From the NCBI RefSeq assembly GCF_001690685.1, contig NZ_LZGL01000009.1, positions 186,001 to 250,000 on the forward strand: a stretch of DNA of 64,000 nucleotides. Reading direction: 5' to 3'. The translations under genes were made by a program, and so were the position numbers. Shown piece after piece: positions 1 through 9,074 of the stretch. Position 1 is the stretch's first letter. Each line of letters begins with the position of its first letter. The notes beneath the pieces were generated by a model. It was given only the letters and a program-made list of their open reading frames with translations, ran no database searches and had not been told where the DNA came from. The stretch is from Gilliamella sp. wkB112 (GTDB taxonomy: Bacteria; Pseudomonadota; Gammaproteobacteria; Enterobacterales; Orbaceae).

Positions 1-282
1 AATAAAACAGTTAGCATCTTTTACTAAAGTTGCAATATTTTCAGCATCACCACGTTCCCCTTCTGACTGGCCGTTACCTCTAGCATCCCATGCAAAAATT
101 TGGTGATCAGGCAGATCAAGTTCATCAGCTAAATGAGCAACGCGTCCGGAGTGTTCATGCCCTCGGTGAAAAAGGACTATTGCATGAGAGTGATTTGTTG
201 GACTATCTTGTGCTGGCCAGTAGCGATAAAATAACTTACAACCATCATGGCTAACAAATGTTTTTTCTTGCTGTTGACGCAT
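1..282 (-). CDS. alpha/beta hydrolase, YnbC-like (partial, 3' end outside window)
   Basis: This is the N-terminal part of a serine hydrolase-fold protein; the rest lies beyond the window edge. The readable 94 residues begin MRQQQEKTFVSHDG and contain the strand-turn LFHRGHEHSGR typical of the oxyanion region, then AWDARGNGQSEG. The nucleophile elbow would fall outside. The ATG at 282 is preceded by a good TTAGGAG site and follows the stop of the CDP-alcohol phosphatidyltransferase gene by only 12 bases, so the two are co-transcribed. In E. coli the ynbABCD locus pairs a CDP-alcohol phosphatidyltransferase (YnbA) with an alpha/beta-hydrolase/methyltransferase fusion (YnbC). The same pairing here suggests an unusual phospholipid or lysophospholipid pathway, but the methyltransferase half cannot be seen. 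Family confident, exact identity inferred. Confidence 0.7.
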   Translation of the reverse strand, partial: MRQQQEKTFVSHDGCKLFYRYWPAQDSPTNHSHAIVLFHRGHEHSGRVAHLADELDLPDHQIFAWDARGNGQSEGERGDAENIATLVKDANCFI

Positions 283-294
283 ACATTCTCCTAA

Positions 295-903
295 CTATTT
301 AGTAACTTCCTGCAAACCTTTTTTAATGCGATTAACTATTGTGTAAATCAATAACAAACTAATAACCCACAACAAAAGATTGATCCAACTCAAAGGTAAT
401 AAATAAGTTGCTATAGCAAAACTAATTACACCAAAGATAAAAGCACGATCACTTTTCCCCATTGGTCCATCATAACGTCTTGAAGCGCCAATCATGACAC
501 CTAAAACACCTACAAATTCAGTTAAAAATGAAAGGATAACTACCAATATTATCAAATAACTACTTACTGAATCTATTTGTGCAAAAACCAATAACAAAAC
601 GCTGTCAGAGACCACATCACAAATTTCATTTAAGTAAGCGCCTAAATTGGATTTTTGGTTAAATTCTCGTGCTAACATACCGTCAATCGCGTTAAGAGCC
701 ATGCGGATAAACATCCATATAGGTATCAGTATAAATATCCATTGAAATTGCGCTAAACAACCAACAAGCAACGCAACTAAAATTGAACCTAAGCAGGCAG
801 TCAATGTTACTTGATTAGCGGTTATATTGGCATCAAAGAGAGATTTCGCATAAGGGCGGAGTAATGATTGAAACTTCGGTTTAAGTTGGTAAATAGATAA
901 CAC
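295..903 (-). CDS. ynbA: CDP-alcohol phosphatidyltransferase family protein, YnbA-like
   Basis: A 202-residue integral membrane enzyme of the CDP-alcohol phosphatidyltransferase family, which joins a CDP-activated lipid to an alcohol acceptor at the inner membrane. The signature region runs from about residue 66 to 100: LNAIDGMLAR followed by GAYLNEICDVVSD. The usual motif D-x2-DG-x2-AR-x8-G-x3-D-x3-D is recognisable, but its first and third Asp are Asn here. Hydrophobic segments are spread over the whole length, as expected for about six helices. It is the first visible gene of an operon with the hydrolase gene downstream, which resembles the E. coli ynb locus. The acceptor alcohol is unknown. 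The Asn substitutions may be normal for this subfamily; I cannot align it here. Confidence 0.75.
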   Translation of the reverse strand: MLSIYQLKPKFQSLLRPYAKSLFDANITANQVTLTACLGSILVALLVGCLAQFQWIFILIPIWMFIRMALNAIDGMLAREFNQKSNLGAYLNEICDVVSDSVLLLVFAQIDSVSSYLIILVVILSFLTEFVGVLGVMIGASRRYDGPMGKSDRAFIFGVISFAIATYLLPLSWINLLLWVISLLLIYTIVNRIKKGLQEVTK

Positions 904-980
904 AAGTAATCCTAATCATTTAATACCATTTATCTATTTTAAAATAGATAAAACAGTAATTTTTAATATATCATCATTCA

Positions 981-3900
981 TTATACAATTCTTTGCAATT
1001 GTGTATATTTTAATGAACTAACCATAAAATGTAATCGATTGAGTACATTCACCTCACCAGCACCATCATCAAAATCCAAATACAATAAATTAAGTTTGGG
1101 ATGAATGTCACGCATTCGTTTTTCAACGCCTTTAGAAACCACATGATTAGCAATACAACCAAATGGTTGCAAGCTGATCACATTATTAATACCATGTTCA
1201 GCAAAAGTCATAATTCCGGCTGGAATTAACCAGCCTTCACCATATTGATTGGCTAAATTCAGAATTTGTTCCGCTTTTTCAGCTATATCTCGAATATTAT
1301 GAAATGGTTGATAATATTTGAATTTTGCTAAAATTTGGTTAGTTTTATTAATGTACCTTTGGGCTACTTTTTCGAAAAAGTGTAATACAAAAGACAAATA
1401 ATTTTTAGGCAACAGATAATTATCAATGTTACTATCATAATTGACAAAACATTGAGCAAAAAATTCAATCATTGGCGGAATGACCGGTTCAATACCCTGA
1501 TCGACTAGCCACTCAATACTATGTTGATTACCAAAGCTGTTATATTTCACATAAATTTCACCAACAATACCAATTTGTGGACATTCTTTATTTAAAGTCT
1601 CCACTTGATTAAAGTGATTCACAGCTTCGGCTAAAAGTTTGTAAATAGCCCTTTGCCCTTGATGTTCACTAATCAGTTGCTGTAATTTGCGGGTATAGTA
1701 CTCTTTAAGCTGATCCGCCTGCCTTTTTACTTTTGCTCTAGGCGCCACTGCATAATACATTTTGGACAACGCATCTGCAAACATCATAGCAAAGAAAGTA
1801 ATTGGCAATGTTTTTAACCAATTAATTTTAAAACCTGGTTGCTCAATTTCATTAATATTACCAGTACTAAGTGAAATAATTGGTATATCTTCAAAGCCAT
1901 TACTAATCATAGCCTTTTTAATCAGTGACAGATAACTACTGGCTCGGCATTGACCTCCAGTTTGCGTGATGCCAATAGCGACTTCATCGTGATTATATTT
2001 ACCCGATCGTAATGCTTTAATGATATCACCAACAATAATTGTAGCAGGATAGCAAATCTCGTTATTACAATATTTTAATCCCCATTCAACTGAACTTTTA
2101 TCAGGTTTTGGCAAAGTTTCAAGTTTATAGCCCGACAAGGCAAAAATCGGCGATAGTATTGGTGAATAAAAGTCAGAAATAAACGGTGCCAAAATAGTCC
2201 GTCTTTGTTTATCTTTTACCTCAAAAACAGCTGTTTGTTTACGTTGAGTAATTTTTAACGGTTGATTACGATTCATGCGAATAGATTCAATAATTGAACG
2301 TAAACGTAACCTTACTGACCCAGTAGCGGTAATTTCATCAACCCGAATAATGGTGCAGGTTTTACCTTTTGACTCTAATATTGCTTTACACTCATCAGTA
2401 ACAATGGCATCAGGACCACAACCAAATGAATTTAATTGCACAAATTGCACATTGTTAGCTTGCTCAGCAACAAAGGTAGCGGCAGCATATAAACGATTCG
2501 GATAACTCCATTGCGAACAAATTTGCAGTTCTGGTGACAATTGATTAATTGATCCTAAAACCGAATCTTCAGTGATCACATCACACCCTAGAGCATTTAA
2601 TATTTCGGGTGTTTTATGATTGATTAAACTGTCACTATGATATGGGCGACCAGCTAATATAAACACGTAGCGCCCCGTTTCTTTTGCTTTATTGAGGACT
2701 GCAACAGCTTTATTATATAATGCTTGTTTAAATTCGGCTTGAGCGGCTAAAGCGGCGGTAAAGGCTTTAGTCGCTGCTTTTTTAGTTATACCTAATGACT
2801 GTAAATAATCCAAGCAACCTTTTTTAAGTAGTTTAATATTGGTGAAATTAATCACCGGATAATCTAGTGGTACACCATATTTTATTTCTGGATTAATGGC
2901 ACTATTCATGACTTCCGAATAGCTACTGACAATTGGGCAATTGTAGCTATTGACAGCATTACCAAATTGGGCTGACTCAAATACTACCATTGGCATAAAA
3001 ATTCGATCTACTTTTTGTTCTATTAGCTCAATTATGTGCCCATGTACCAATTTAGCCGGAAAGCAAATACTATCTGACATTACGGTGCCAGCACCCTTTT
3101 CATAAATTCGATGGGTTGAATAAGGTGACAACGTAACATTAATGCCACTTTCTGTTAATAAAGTGTGCCAAAATGGAAAGTTCTCATATTGTCCTAAAAC
3201 ACGGGGAATGCCAATATGAATTTTCGCATCTGGATTAGATTTAACAGTACGATCAAATAGCAAAGCATTTTTATAATCAAACATATTAAACGAATTATTA
3301 TCTTTATGTTGATTATTACTTAAAAAGCGTTCGCATTTATTACCCGAATAATAACGTTGACCATTAGCAAAGCGATAAATCATGATATCGCAATTATTTT
3401 CACAGCCTTTACAGCGTGACGGTTTGGCTTTGTTATCTAGGGCTTGATCTAAATTATCCAAACCAATAAATTGTGATGGAGTACTTTGTTGTTGGTAATG
3501 ATTTTTTGCTACTAAAGCTGAGCCATAAGCACCCATTAATTCAGGAATATTAGAACTTGCAATCTGGGCACCTGTTAGCTGTTCTAAAGCTCGAAAAACA
3601 GCCGGGTTTTTAAAGGTACCGCCTTGTACCACAATATGATCGCCTAACTTACGCATATCATGCAATTTAAGTACTTTATGAATGGCATTTTTAATCACCG
3701 AAAAGGCCAAGCCTGCCGAGATATCGCCCATGGTGGCATTTTCACGCAATGCTTGTTTAACTTTAGAGTTCATAAATACGGTACAGCGAGTACCTAAATC
3801 ACATGGATTGCTGGACTTACAGGCTGCATCGGCAAAATCAATAGTATTAGAGTTAAGTGATTTGGCAAAAGTTTCAATAAATGAACCACATCCCGAAGAG

Positions 3901-5255
3901 CAAGCTTCATTTAATTCAATATGATTAACTACACCATTAGCAATGAAAATAGCTTTCATATCCTGACCGCCAATGTCCATAACAAAGCTAACATCAGGAT
4001 CAATATGTTTGGCCGCAGCAAAATGCGCCATGGTTTCAACCAAACCATCATCAATAGCAAAAGCAGCTTTTAACAGTTCTTCACCATAACCGGTCACTCC
4101 AGTTCTGGCAATCACAATGTTATTACCTGATGCCGCGATTTCTTGTTTTAATTTAGTCAAACCAGTGATCAATGCGGTAATAGATTGACCATTATTCGGA
4201 GCATAATAAGTAAAAAGTAACTCATCATCCTCACTAACCAATGTAATTTTAGTGGTGGTTGATCCACTATCAATACCTAAAAAAGCAGTTTGTTTTTGAT
4301 AATCGGCTAAATCTACTCTGGGGATCTCAATATATTTACGCTTCTTCTTCCAGTTATCAAACGAAAGTGCTTCATTAAATAGTGGTTTTAATCTGAATGA
4401 TTCATTTACTTTAACCTTGCTTGAATCATTCAATTTTTGGATCAACTCAGACAATGGTAATTCCGTACGTTCCAACAGATGGATCGCAGCTCCCCAAGCA
4501 GATAATAGCGTTGGATGATCTGTTTTGACTATCTGCTCATCAGTTAATTTTAAAGTTTCTAAAGCTGCTTTACCTAAAGTAGGAATAAACGAAAACGGTC
4601 CACCAATTAACATCACCTTCGGTACAATGTCATAACCCCTCGCTAGAGTATTAATTAATTGAATACATACTGCATGCAATACCGAATAAGCTATATTTTC
4701 TTTAGAAACATTACGGCTAATTAAATTTTGAACATCTGTTTTAGCAAATACGCCACAGCGGGAGGCAATAGGGAAAATTTGATCATGTTTTTTCGCGAGG
4801 AGATCGAATTCTTGAACAGGAGTATTAAGCAAGGTTGCCATCTGATCAATAAAGGCACCAGTACCACCTGCACAACTACCGTTCATCCGAATATCCGGAG
4901 GTCGATCCGGGAAGAAGAATATCATCTTACTATCTTCACCACCGATATCGATTAGCGTCCTAACTTCAGGGTATTTACGTTGGACGACTTCTGAGGCGGC
5001 AACAACTTCCTGAATAAAAGCAATTCCTGCTTTTTCAGAAATCCCCATCCCTGCGGATCCTGTTACTTTAACTGATAAAACTGCATCATCACCAATTTTG
5101 TGCTTTATTTCATCTAACAAGTTAAGTACAGTTGCTACTATATGGGTATTATGACGAACATAGTTGGTATAGACAAAATTATCATTTACATCCAAAACGA
5201 CACATTTTGCCGTTGTTGAACCAACATCCAATCCAAGCCTATATATTTTTGACAT
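981..5255 (-). CDS. giant acyl-CoA dehydratase activase-related protein (double ATPase plus DUF2229 and dehydratase-like C-terminus)
   Basis: A 1424-residue cytoplasmic protein combining two BadF/BadG/HgdC-type ATPase domains with a 2-hydroxyacyl-CoA dehydratase-like remainder. The first ATPase domain (about 5-265) starts GLDVGSTTAKC and carries Cys128 (NGSCAGGTGA) and Cys167 (ASRCGVFAKTD), at the places where HgdC-type activators ligate an interface [4Fe-4S] cluster. A second ATPase domain starts near 323 with LGIDSGSTTTK and has its own Cys pair. A Cys-rich linker (CKGCENNCD) follows, then a DUF2229 region (GIPRVLGQYENFPFWHTLL) and a C-terminal dehydratase-like domain. Classical activators are about 260 residues and serve a separate two-subunit dehydratase; here everything is in one chain and no partner lies nearby. 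It stands alone with over 200 bases upstream. The family is clear, the substrate is unknown, and function is presumably anaerobic. Confidence 0.8.
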   Translation of the reverse strand: MSKIYRLGLDVGSTTAKCVVLDVNDNFVYTNYVRHNTHIVATVLNLLDEIKHKIGDDAVLSVKVTGSAGMGISEKAGIAFIQEVVAASEVVQRKYPEVRTLIDIGGEDSKMIFFFPDRPPDIRMNGSCAGGTGAFIDQMATLLNTPVQEFDLLAKKHDQIFPIASRCGVFAKTDVQNLISRNVSKENIAYSVLHAVCIQLINTLARGYDIVPKVMLIGGPFSFIPTLGKAALETLKLTDEQIVKTDHPTLLSAWGAAIHLLERTELPLSELIQKLNDSSKVKVNESFRLKPLFNEALSFDNWKKKRKYIEIPRVDLADYQKQTAFLGIDSGSTTTKITLVSEDDELLFTYYAPNNGQSITALITGLTKLKQEIAASGNNIVIARTGVTGYGEELLKAAFAIDDGLVETMAHFAAAKHIDPDVSFVMDIGGQDMKAIFIANGVVNHIELNEACSSGCGSFIETFAKSLNSNTIDFADAACKSSNPCDLGTRCTVFMNSKVKQALRENATMGDISAGLAFSVIKNAIHKVLKLHDMRKLGDHIVVQGGTFKNPAVFRALEQLTGAQIASSNIPELMGAYGSALVAKNHYQQQSTPSQFIGLDNLDQALDNKAKPSRCKGCENNCDIMIYRFANGQRYYSGNKCERFLSNNQHKDNNSFNMFDYKNALLFDRTVKSNPDAKIHIGIPRVLGQYENFPFWHTLLTESGINVTLSPYSTHRIYEKGAGTVMSDSICFPAKLVHGHIIELIEQKVDRIFMPMVVFESAQFGNAVNSYNCPIVSSYSEVMNSAINPEIKYGVPLDYPVINFTNIKLLKKGCLDYLQSLGITKKAATKAFTAALAAQAEFKQALYNKAVAVLNKAKETGRYVFILAGRPYHSDSLINHKTPEILNALGCDVITEDSVLGSINQLSPELQICSQWSYPNRLYAAATFVAEQANNVQFVQLNSFGCGPDAIVTDECKAILESKGKTCTIIRVDEITATGSVRLRLRSIIESIRMNRNQPLKITQRKQTAVFEVKDKQRRTILAPFISDFYSPILSPIFALSGYKLETLPKPDKSSVEWGLKYCNNEICYPATIIVGDIIKALRSGKYNHDEVAIGITQTGGQCRASSYLSLIKKAMISNGFEDIPIISLSTGNINEIEQPGFKINWLKTLPITFFAMMFADALSKMYYAVAPRAKVKRQADQLKEYYTRKLQQLISEHQGQRAIYKLLAEAVNHFNQVETLNKECPQIGIVGEIYVKYNSFGNQHSIEWLVDQGIEPVIPPMIEFFAQCFVNYDSNIDNYLLPKNYLSFVLHFFEKVAQRYINKTNQILAKFKYYQPFHNIRDIAEKAEQILNLANQYGEGWLIPAGIMTFAEHGINNVISLQPFGCIANHVVSKGVEKRMRDIHPKLNLLYLDFDDGAGEVNVLNRLHFMVSSLKYTQLQRIV

Positions 5256-5490
5256 AAAACAAACTCACATTCAAAAAATGATTTCTAGCTTATATATCTA
5301 TTTTTAGAAATAACTCTTCCTGATAATTCTATTATAGAAAATTGATTATAGCTAAAACTTTTTGCTTTTTATAACCAGAATAATAATTACTACAATTATT
5401 CATTTGTTTTAATGGATAATTTTAATAAGGATTTATGTTTAGGGATAACTGAGTAATGAAAGTCATTACCAAAACTTAATGGAATGAATC

Positions 5491-6204
5491 TTAATTTTGT
5501 AATCCTTGTTTAGCCATAGCAATGACATTTTTCATATCAATACCTTGAGCCTTGGCCGCAAAAATACAGCCACAATAACATTGGCGATAAACATCGTATT
5601 CTTTACATAATTCAATTGAGCGTTTATAGCCGTTATTTTTTTTAAAATCAGAGGGTAAATAATTTACAGCAAAAATTTCTTGGATTTCAAAACCCAATTC
5701 ATTAATTTTTTGGCTGTTCTTTTTAGGACTGAGGGTTAAAGCACTGGCAAAATAATCATAGCCAAGTTCTTGCGCCTTAATCGCGGCCAGATCTAAGCGC
5801 ATTTTATAACAAATATGACAACGCTCGCCACCTTCCGGAACATCGCGCAAATGGGCTACTTGTTTAATAAATTCAGCAGGTTGGTAAGGTGCTTCTAAAA
5901 ACTGCACATTATTACCGGTTTTAGCATTAAAATCGGCAATGAATTTTTGTTGCACCACGCTGCGATATTCATACTCAACACGGGGATGAATGTTGGAATT
6001 AGCAAAATAAATAGTAATATCTGCATACTGAGCCAAATACTCCAACACATAAGTACTGCATGGAGCACAACAACTATGAATTAATAGCTTAGGACGAACT
6101 GTTGTCAATTGCCAATCAGCAATAACCTCTTTTAACACCGAGTCATAATTAACTTTATTATGAGGGTTTAATTTATCAAGTATATTTTTGGCATTGATTA
6201 GCAT
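5491..6204 (-). CDS. queH: epoxyqueuosine reductase QueH
   Basis: A 237-residue protein of the DUF208/QueH family, which reduces epoxyqueuosine to queuosine in tRNA as the last step of queuosine synthesis, an alternative to the cobalamin enzyme QueG. The diagnostic cysteines are all present: adjacent Cys in HSCCAPCSTYVLEYL near residue 45, CHICYKMRLDLAA near 130, and the C-terminal CYCGC. The segment YDYFASALTLSPKK is also typical. These Cys form the iron-sulfur and metal site in the family. It is a single-gene unit, with 235 bases separating it from the large activase gene and about the same gap on the other side. The ribosome-binding site is weak. Length matches the family, and confidence in the assignment is high. 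Confidence 0.92.
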   Translation of the reverse strand: MLINAKNILDKLNPHNKVNYDSVLKEVIADWQLTTVRPKLLIHSCCAPCSTYVLEYLAQYADITIYFANSNIHPRVEYEYRSVVQQKFIADFNAKTGNNVQFLEAPYQPAEFIKQVAHLRDVPEGGERCHICYKMRLDLAAIKAQELGYDYFASALTLSPKKNSQKINELGFEIQEIFAVNYLPSDFKKNNGYKRSIELCKEYDVYRQCYCGCIFAAKAQGIDMKNVIAMAKQGLQN

Positions 6205-6439
6205 AAAGGCTCATGTTGATTTTAACAATTAAAGATAATAGCGTCGCTATCATATAGCGATCTTCTCTGCTATTCAAGACAAACACCAGAGATCTTATAC
6301 TTAAACATATGTCACTCCTGAAACATTTTAACAGGATTAGTATTTTTATATTATTTGAGGGGCAAATTTATTGCTAAAAACACAAAACTAAAAAATCCCA
6401 CCAAATAACAAATTATTGGCGAAAATATAAATATAATAG

Positions 6440-6628
6440 CTATTTTTTTCTAATTTGCTTATTTGCTATCAATAAAACAACGCCAATGGTTATCAAAGAT
6501 ATACTTGGATTGAGTACAGAAAAATCATTAACAATTACAAAACCCATACTAATAATGGTGATTACAATACCAATCAATTCTATTAATTTATTATCATTAG
6601 CTAATAACAACAATGTTATGCCGATCAT
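6440..6628 (-). CDS. small hydrophobic membrane protein, unknown
   Basis: A 62-residue, almost entirely hydrophobic protein with two or three predicted membrane segments and a basic tail (ANKQIRKK), which by the positive-inside rule would place the C-terminus in the cytoplasm. I recognise no family. It lies 38 bases downstream of a second tiny membrane protein on the same strand and is probably expressed with it. The ribosome-binding site ahead of the chosen ATG is poor, so the start, and possibly the gene, is uncertain. Confidence 0.45.
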   Translation of the reverse strand: MIGITLLLLANDNKLIELIGIVITIISMGFVIVNDFSVLNPSISLITIGVVLLIANKQIRKK

Positions 6629-6666
6629 AAAACCAATTATGTAAATTATATAGATATAGATAAAAA

Positions 6667-6861
6667 CTAAGATGTAGTAACCATAAAAAAAATCATATTA
6701 CTAATTAGTACTGCGATTATTAACAATACACTTATTACTTTGACAAATTTATCACTACCAATTAAGGCAATAATACCCATTACAAGAATTCCAATATACA
6801 GCCACCAAAATATCAATAAAGATAAAATGAACTCGCCCCAGAAAGTTAAATTAAGTGCCAT
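6667..6861 (-). CDS. small two-helix membrane protein, unknown
   Basis: A 64-residue protein with a short N-terminal amphipathic stretch (MALNLTFWGEF), a first membrane helix rich in Trp and Leu, a short polar turn (GSDKFVK) and a second helix ending MVTTS. A good AAGGAAAT ribosome-binding site precedes the ATG. It lies downstream of holC on the same strand, separated by more than 100 bases, and just ahead of another small hydrophobic ORF. No family is recognised. In related enteric genomes valS usually follows holC, so these two genes occupy a rearranged spot. Confidence 0.5.
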   Translation of the reverse strand: MALNLTFWGEFILSLLIFWWLYIGILVMGIIALIGSDKFVKVISVLLIIAVLISNMIFFMVTTS

Positions 6862-6979
6862 ATTATTTCCTTATTTTATCAATCTTTTTAAGATCAAATT
6901 CATTTTATTCAAAATAATGGAGTTACAATTCATAAATCCAACATATGGATTTTTTTCAATAGATTGATTTTATATATAT

Positions 6980-7435
6980 TTATTCACATAAAATTGGAAT
7001 AGTTTTAAGATTAAAACCAGCATCTTTATATAATTTATATCTGGTTCTGGCTAAGGTTTTTAGATGTTCATTAATCGGGACAAAATCAATTACATCATTA
7101 TAAACATTTGAAAAATTAGGGAACTGTTCTTGTAAATTAATAAGTAGCTGACGAGAACCATTGCTATGCTTTTCTGGCCAGCAAATTTCTACCGGGGAAC
7201 CACCTTTCAAACCTTCGCCGACTAAATTATGAGGCACAAAATGATCAGTGTCGAGTTGCCAAAGGTATTCATCAATGCGTTCAGCTTGAATCTGATCTTG
7301 GCATGCCACTAACACTCGCAATTTGTTTTGCCAAGCTGCAACTATTTTTTCACAGGCAAGTTTTTCATGGAATAATACCCCAGAATCGCTCGCCTCAGTT
7401 GGGTTTTCTAGCAGATAGAAAATCACTTTTTTCAT
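6980..7435 (-). CDS. holC: DNA polymerase III subunit chi
   Basis: A 151-residue chi subunit of the DNA polymerase III clamp loader, which links the complex to single-strand binding protein. The N-terminus KKVIFYLLENP, the helix CEKIVAAWQNKLRVLV, and the DEYLWQLDTDHFVPHNLVGEG block are characteristic, as is the Arg-Tyr-Lys run near the C-terminus (ARTRYKLYKDAGF). Length agrees with the family (about 147). It starts 18 bases after the pepA stop, the usual pepA-holC pair. The expected next gene, valS, is absent. Confidence 0.93.
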   Translation of the reverse strand: MKKVIFYLLENPTEASDSGVLFHEKLACEKIVAAWQNKLRVLVACQDQIQAERIDEYLWQLDTDHFVPHNLVGEGLKGGSPVEICWPEKHSNGSRQLLINLQEQFPNFSNVYNDVIDFVPINEHLKTLARTRYKLYKDAGFNLKTIPILCE

Positions 7436-7453
7436 AGTTAATTTAACTACAAC

Positions 7454-8935
7454 TTATTGATCAAGCAGATATTGAATTAACATTGCAACTGGACGTCCAG
7501 TTGCACCTTTATTGGCGCCAGATTTCCATGCTGTTCCGGCTATATCCAAATGTGCCCATTGATATTTTTCGGTAAAGTGTGACAAGAAACAAGCTGCGGT
7601 AATTGTGCCGCCATCACGGCCACCCGCATTGACAATATCGGCACAAGTCGATTTGATTTGCTTTTGGAAATCTGCATCAATTGGTAAAGCCCAAGCTTTA
7701 TCCCCTGCTTTATTAGATGATGCTACTAACTGCGCCACTAATTTGTCATTGTTGCCCATTACACCAGTATAATGGTGGCCTAAAGCTACAATACAAGCCC
7801 CGGTTAAAGTCGCGATATCAATAACTGTTTTTGGGTTGTAACGCTCAACGTAAGTTAATGCATCACATAAGACTAAACGGCCTTCAGCATCAGTATTAAT
7901 AACTTCAACCGTAGTACCAGACATAGTCGTTAATATATCACCTGGGCGGTAAGCATTACCATCTGCCATATTTTCACAACCAGCCATAACGCCAACCACA
8001 TTAATTGGTAATTTTAATTCAGCAACCGCCTGCATAACACCATAAACCGTGGCTGCTCCACACATGTCATACTTCATTTCATCCATACCAGCAGATGGCT
8101 TAATTGAAATACCACCGGAATCAAAAGTTAACCCTTTACCCACTAACACATAAGGTTGGGCTTTTTTGTCCTTAGCACCTTTATATTCAATCACCGTCAT
8201 TATTGATTCATTGGCTGAGCCACGACCAACAGCTAAGTAAGCCTGCATATTTAATTTGGCTAAATCTTTTTCGCCAAAACACGTCACTTTTAATGAGGAA
8301 TATAATTTACCTAATTGCTTACCTTGCTGAGCTAAATATTGAGCATTACAAACATTGGATGGCATATTAGCTAAAGTCTTAGTTGCAGTAACAGCATTAG
8401 CAATAATTTCGCCTTGTAACAAATTATTAGAGACATTAGTAACAGTATTTTTATCCGCCCAATATAATGTCACTTTATTCAAACTTGGTAGTGGTGATTT
8501 TTTTGATTTGAATTCATCAAATTTATAAGTCATTGCTCCAACAATTTGTGGAACTTGTTTGGCTAATTCTAAAGCTAATGCCGGATTAACCGTTAACAAA
8601 TCCCAAGTAATATGTTTTATTTTTTTTGCTAATAACTCTTTAACTACAGCTGCAATAACTTTTTTAGCTTTGTCAGCATCAAATTCTTTAGCTTTACCAC
8701 AGCCAACTAACAATATTTTTTGGTTTATGCCTTTAACCAATGGATATAGAACTGTGGTTTTAGCTAACTCACCACTTACATCCCCTGATTTAATTAATTG
8801 GCTAATTAGACCATCAGTAGCTTGATCCAAATCAGTAACTACATTAGATTGATTTTTACCCTGAACAATTGAAATAACTAAACATTCAGATTTTTGTTTT
8901 GTAATAGTAGCAGTGTGTTTTAATAAAAATTCCAT
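7454..8935 (-). CDS. pepA: cytosol (leucyl) aminopeptidase PepA
   Basis: A 493-residue M17 aminopeptidase that removes N-terminal residues from peptides with a two-metal centre; in E. coli it also binds DNA and acts in site-specific recombination and carAB control. The signature NTDAEGRLVLCDAL is intact, as are the metal-binding stretch LVGKGLTFDSGGISIKPS and KYDMCGAATV. The N-terminal domain begins MEFLLKHTATI, and the length is close to the E. coli enzyme (503). It is transcribed divergently from lptF and leads a two-gene unit with holC, the same layout as in E. coli. The start at 8935 fits the family N-terminus. Confidence 0.95.
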   Translation of the reverse strand: MEFLLKHTATITKQKSECLVISIVQGKNQSNVVTDLDQATDGLISQLIKSGDVSGELAKTTVLYPLVKGINQKILLVGCGKAKEFDADKAKKVIAAVVKELLAKKIKHITWDLLTVNPALALELAKQVPQIVGAMTYKFDEFKSKKSPLPSLNKVTLYWADKNTVTNVSNNLLQGEIIANAVTATKTLANMPSNVCNAQYLAQQGKQLGKLYSSLKVTCFGEKDLAKLNMQAYLAVGRGSANESIMTVIEYKGAKDKKAQPYVLVGKGLTFDSGGISIKPSAGMDEMKYDMCGAATVYGVMQAVAELKLPINVVGVMAGCENMADGNAYRPGDILTTMSGTTVEVINTDAEGRLVLCDALTYVERYNPKTVIDIATLTGACIVALGHHYTGVMGNNDKLVAQLVASSNKAGDKAWALPIDADFQKQIKSTCADIVNAGGRDGGTITAACFLSHFTEKYQWAHLDIAGTAWKSGANKGATGRPVAMLIQYLLDQ

Positions 8936-9074
8936 AACATGTCTCTTTTGTGAAATTTATCGCGAATAGTGTTATTCTATAGCTTCATAAAGGGATAGCA
9001 ACAAAAAGATAACTAAACTCAATTAAATCAGATTATAATAGCCAGATTTTATAAAACTTATAGATAGGTAAAAT

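Noticed and set aside
2275-4955. Plus-strand ORFs inside the large activase gene
   Set aside because: They are antisense shadows of a long, clearly coding minus-strand gene and have no signals of their own.
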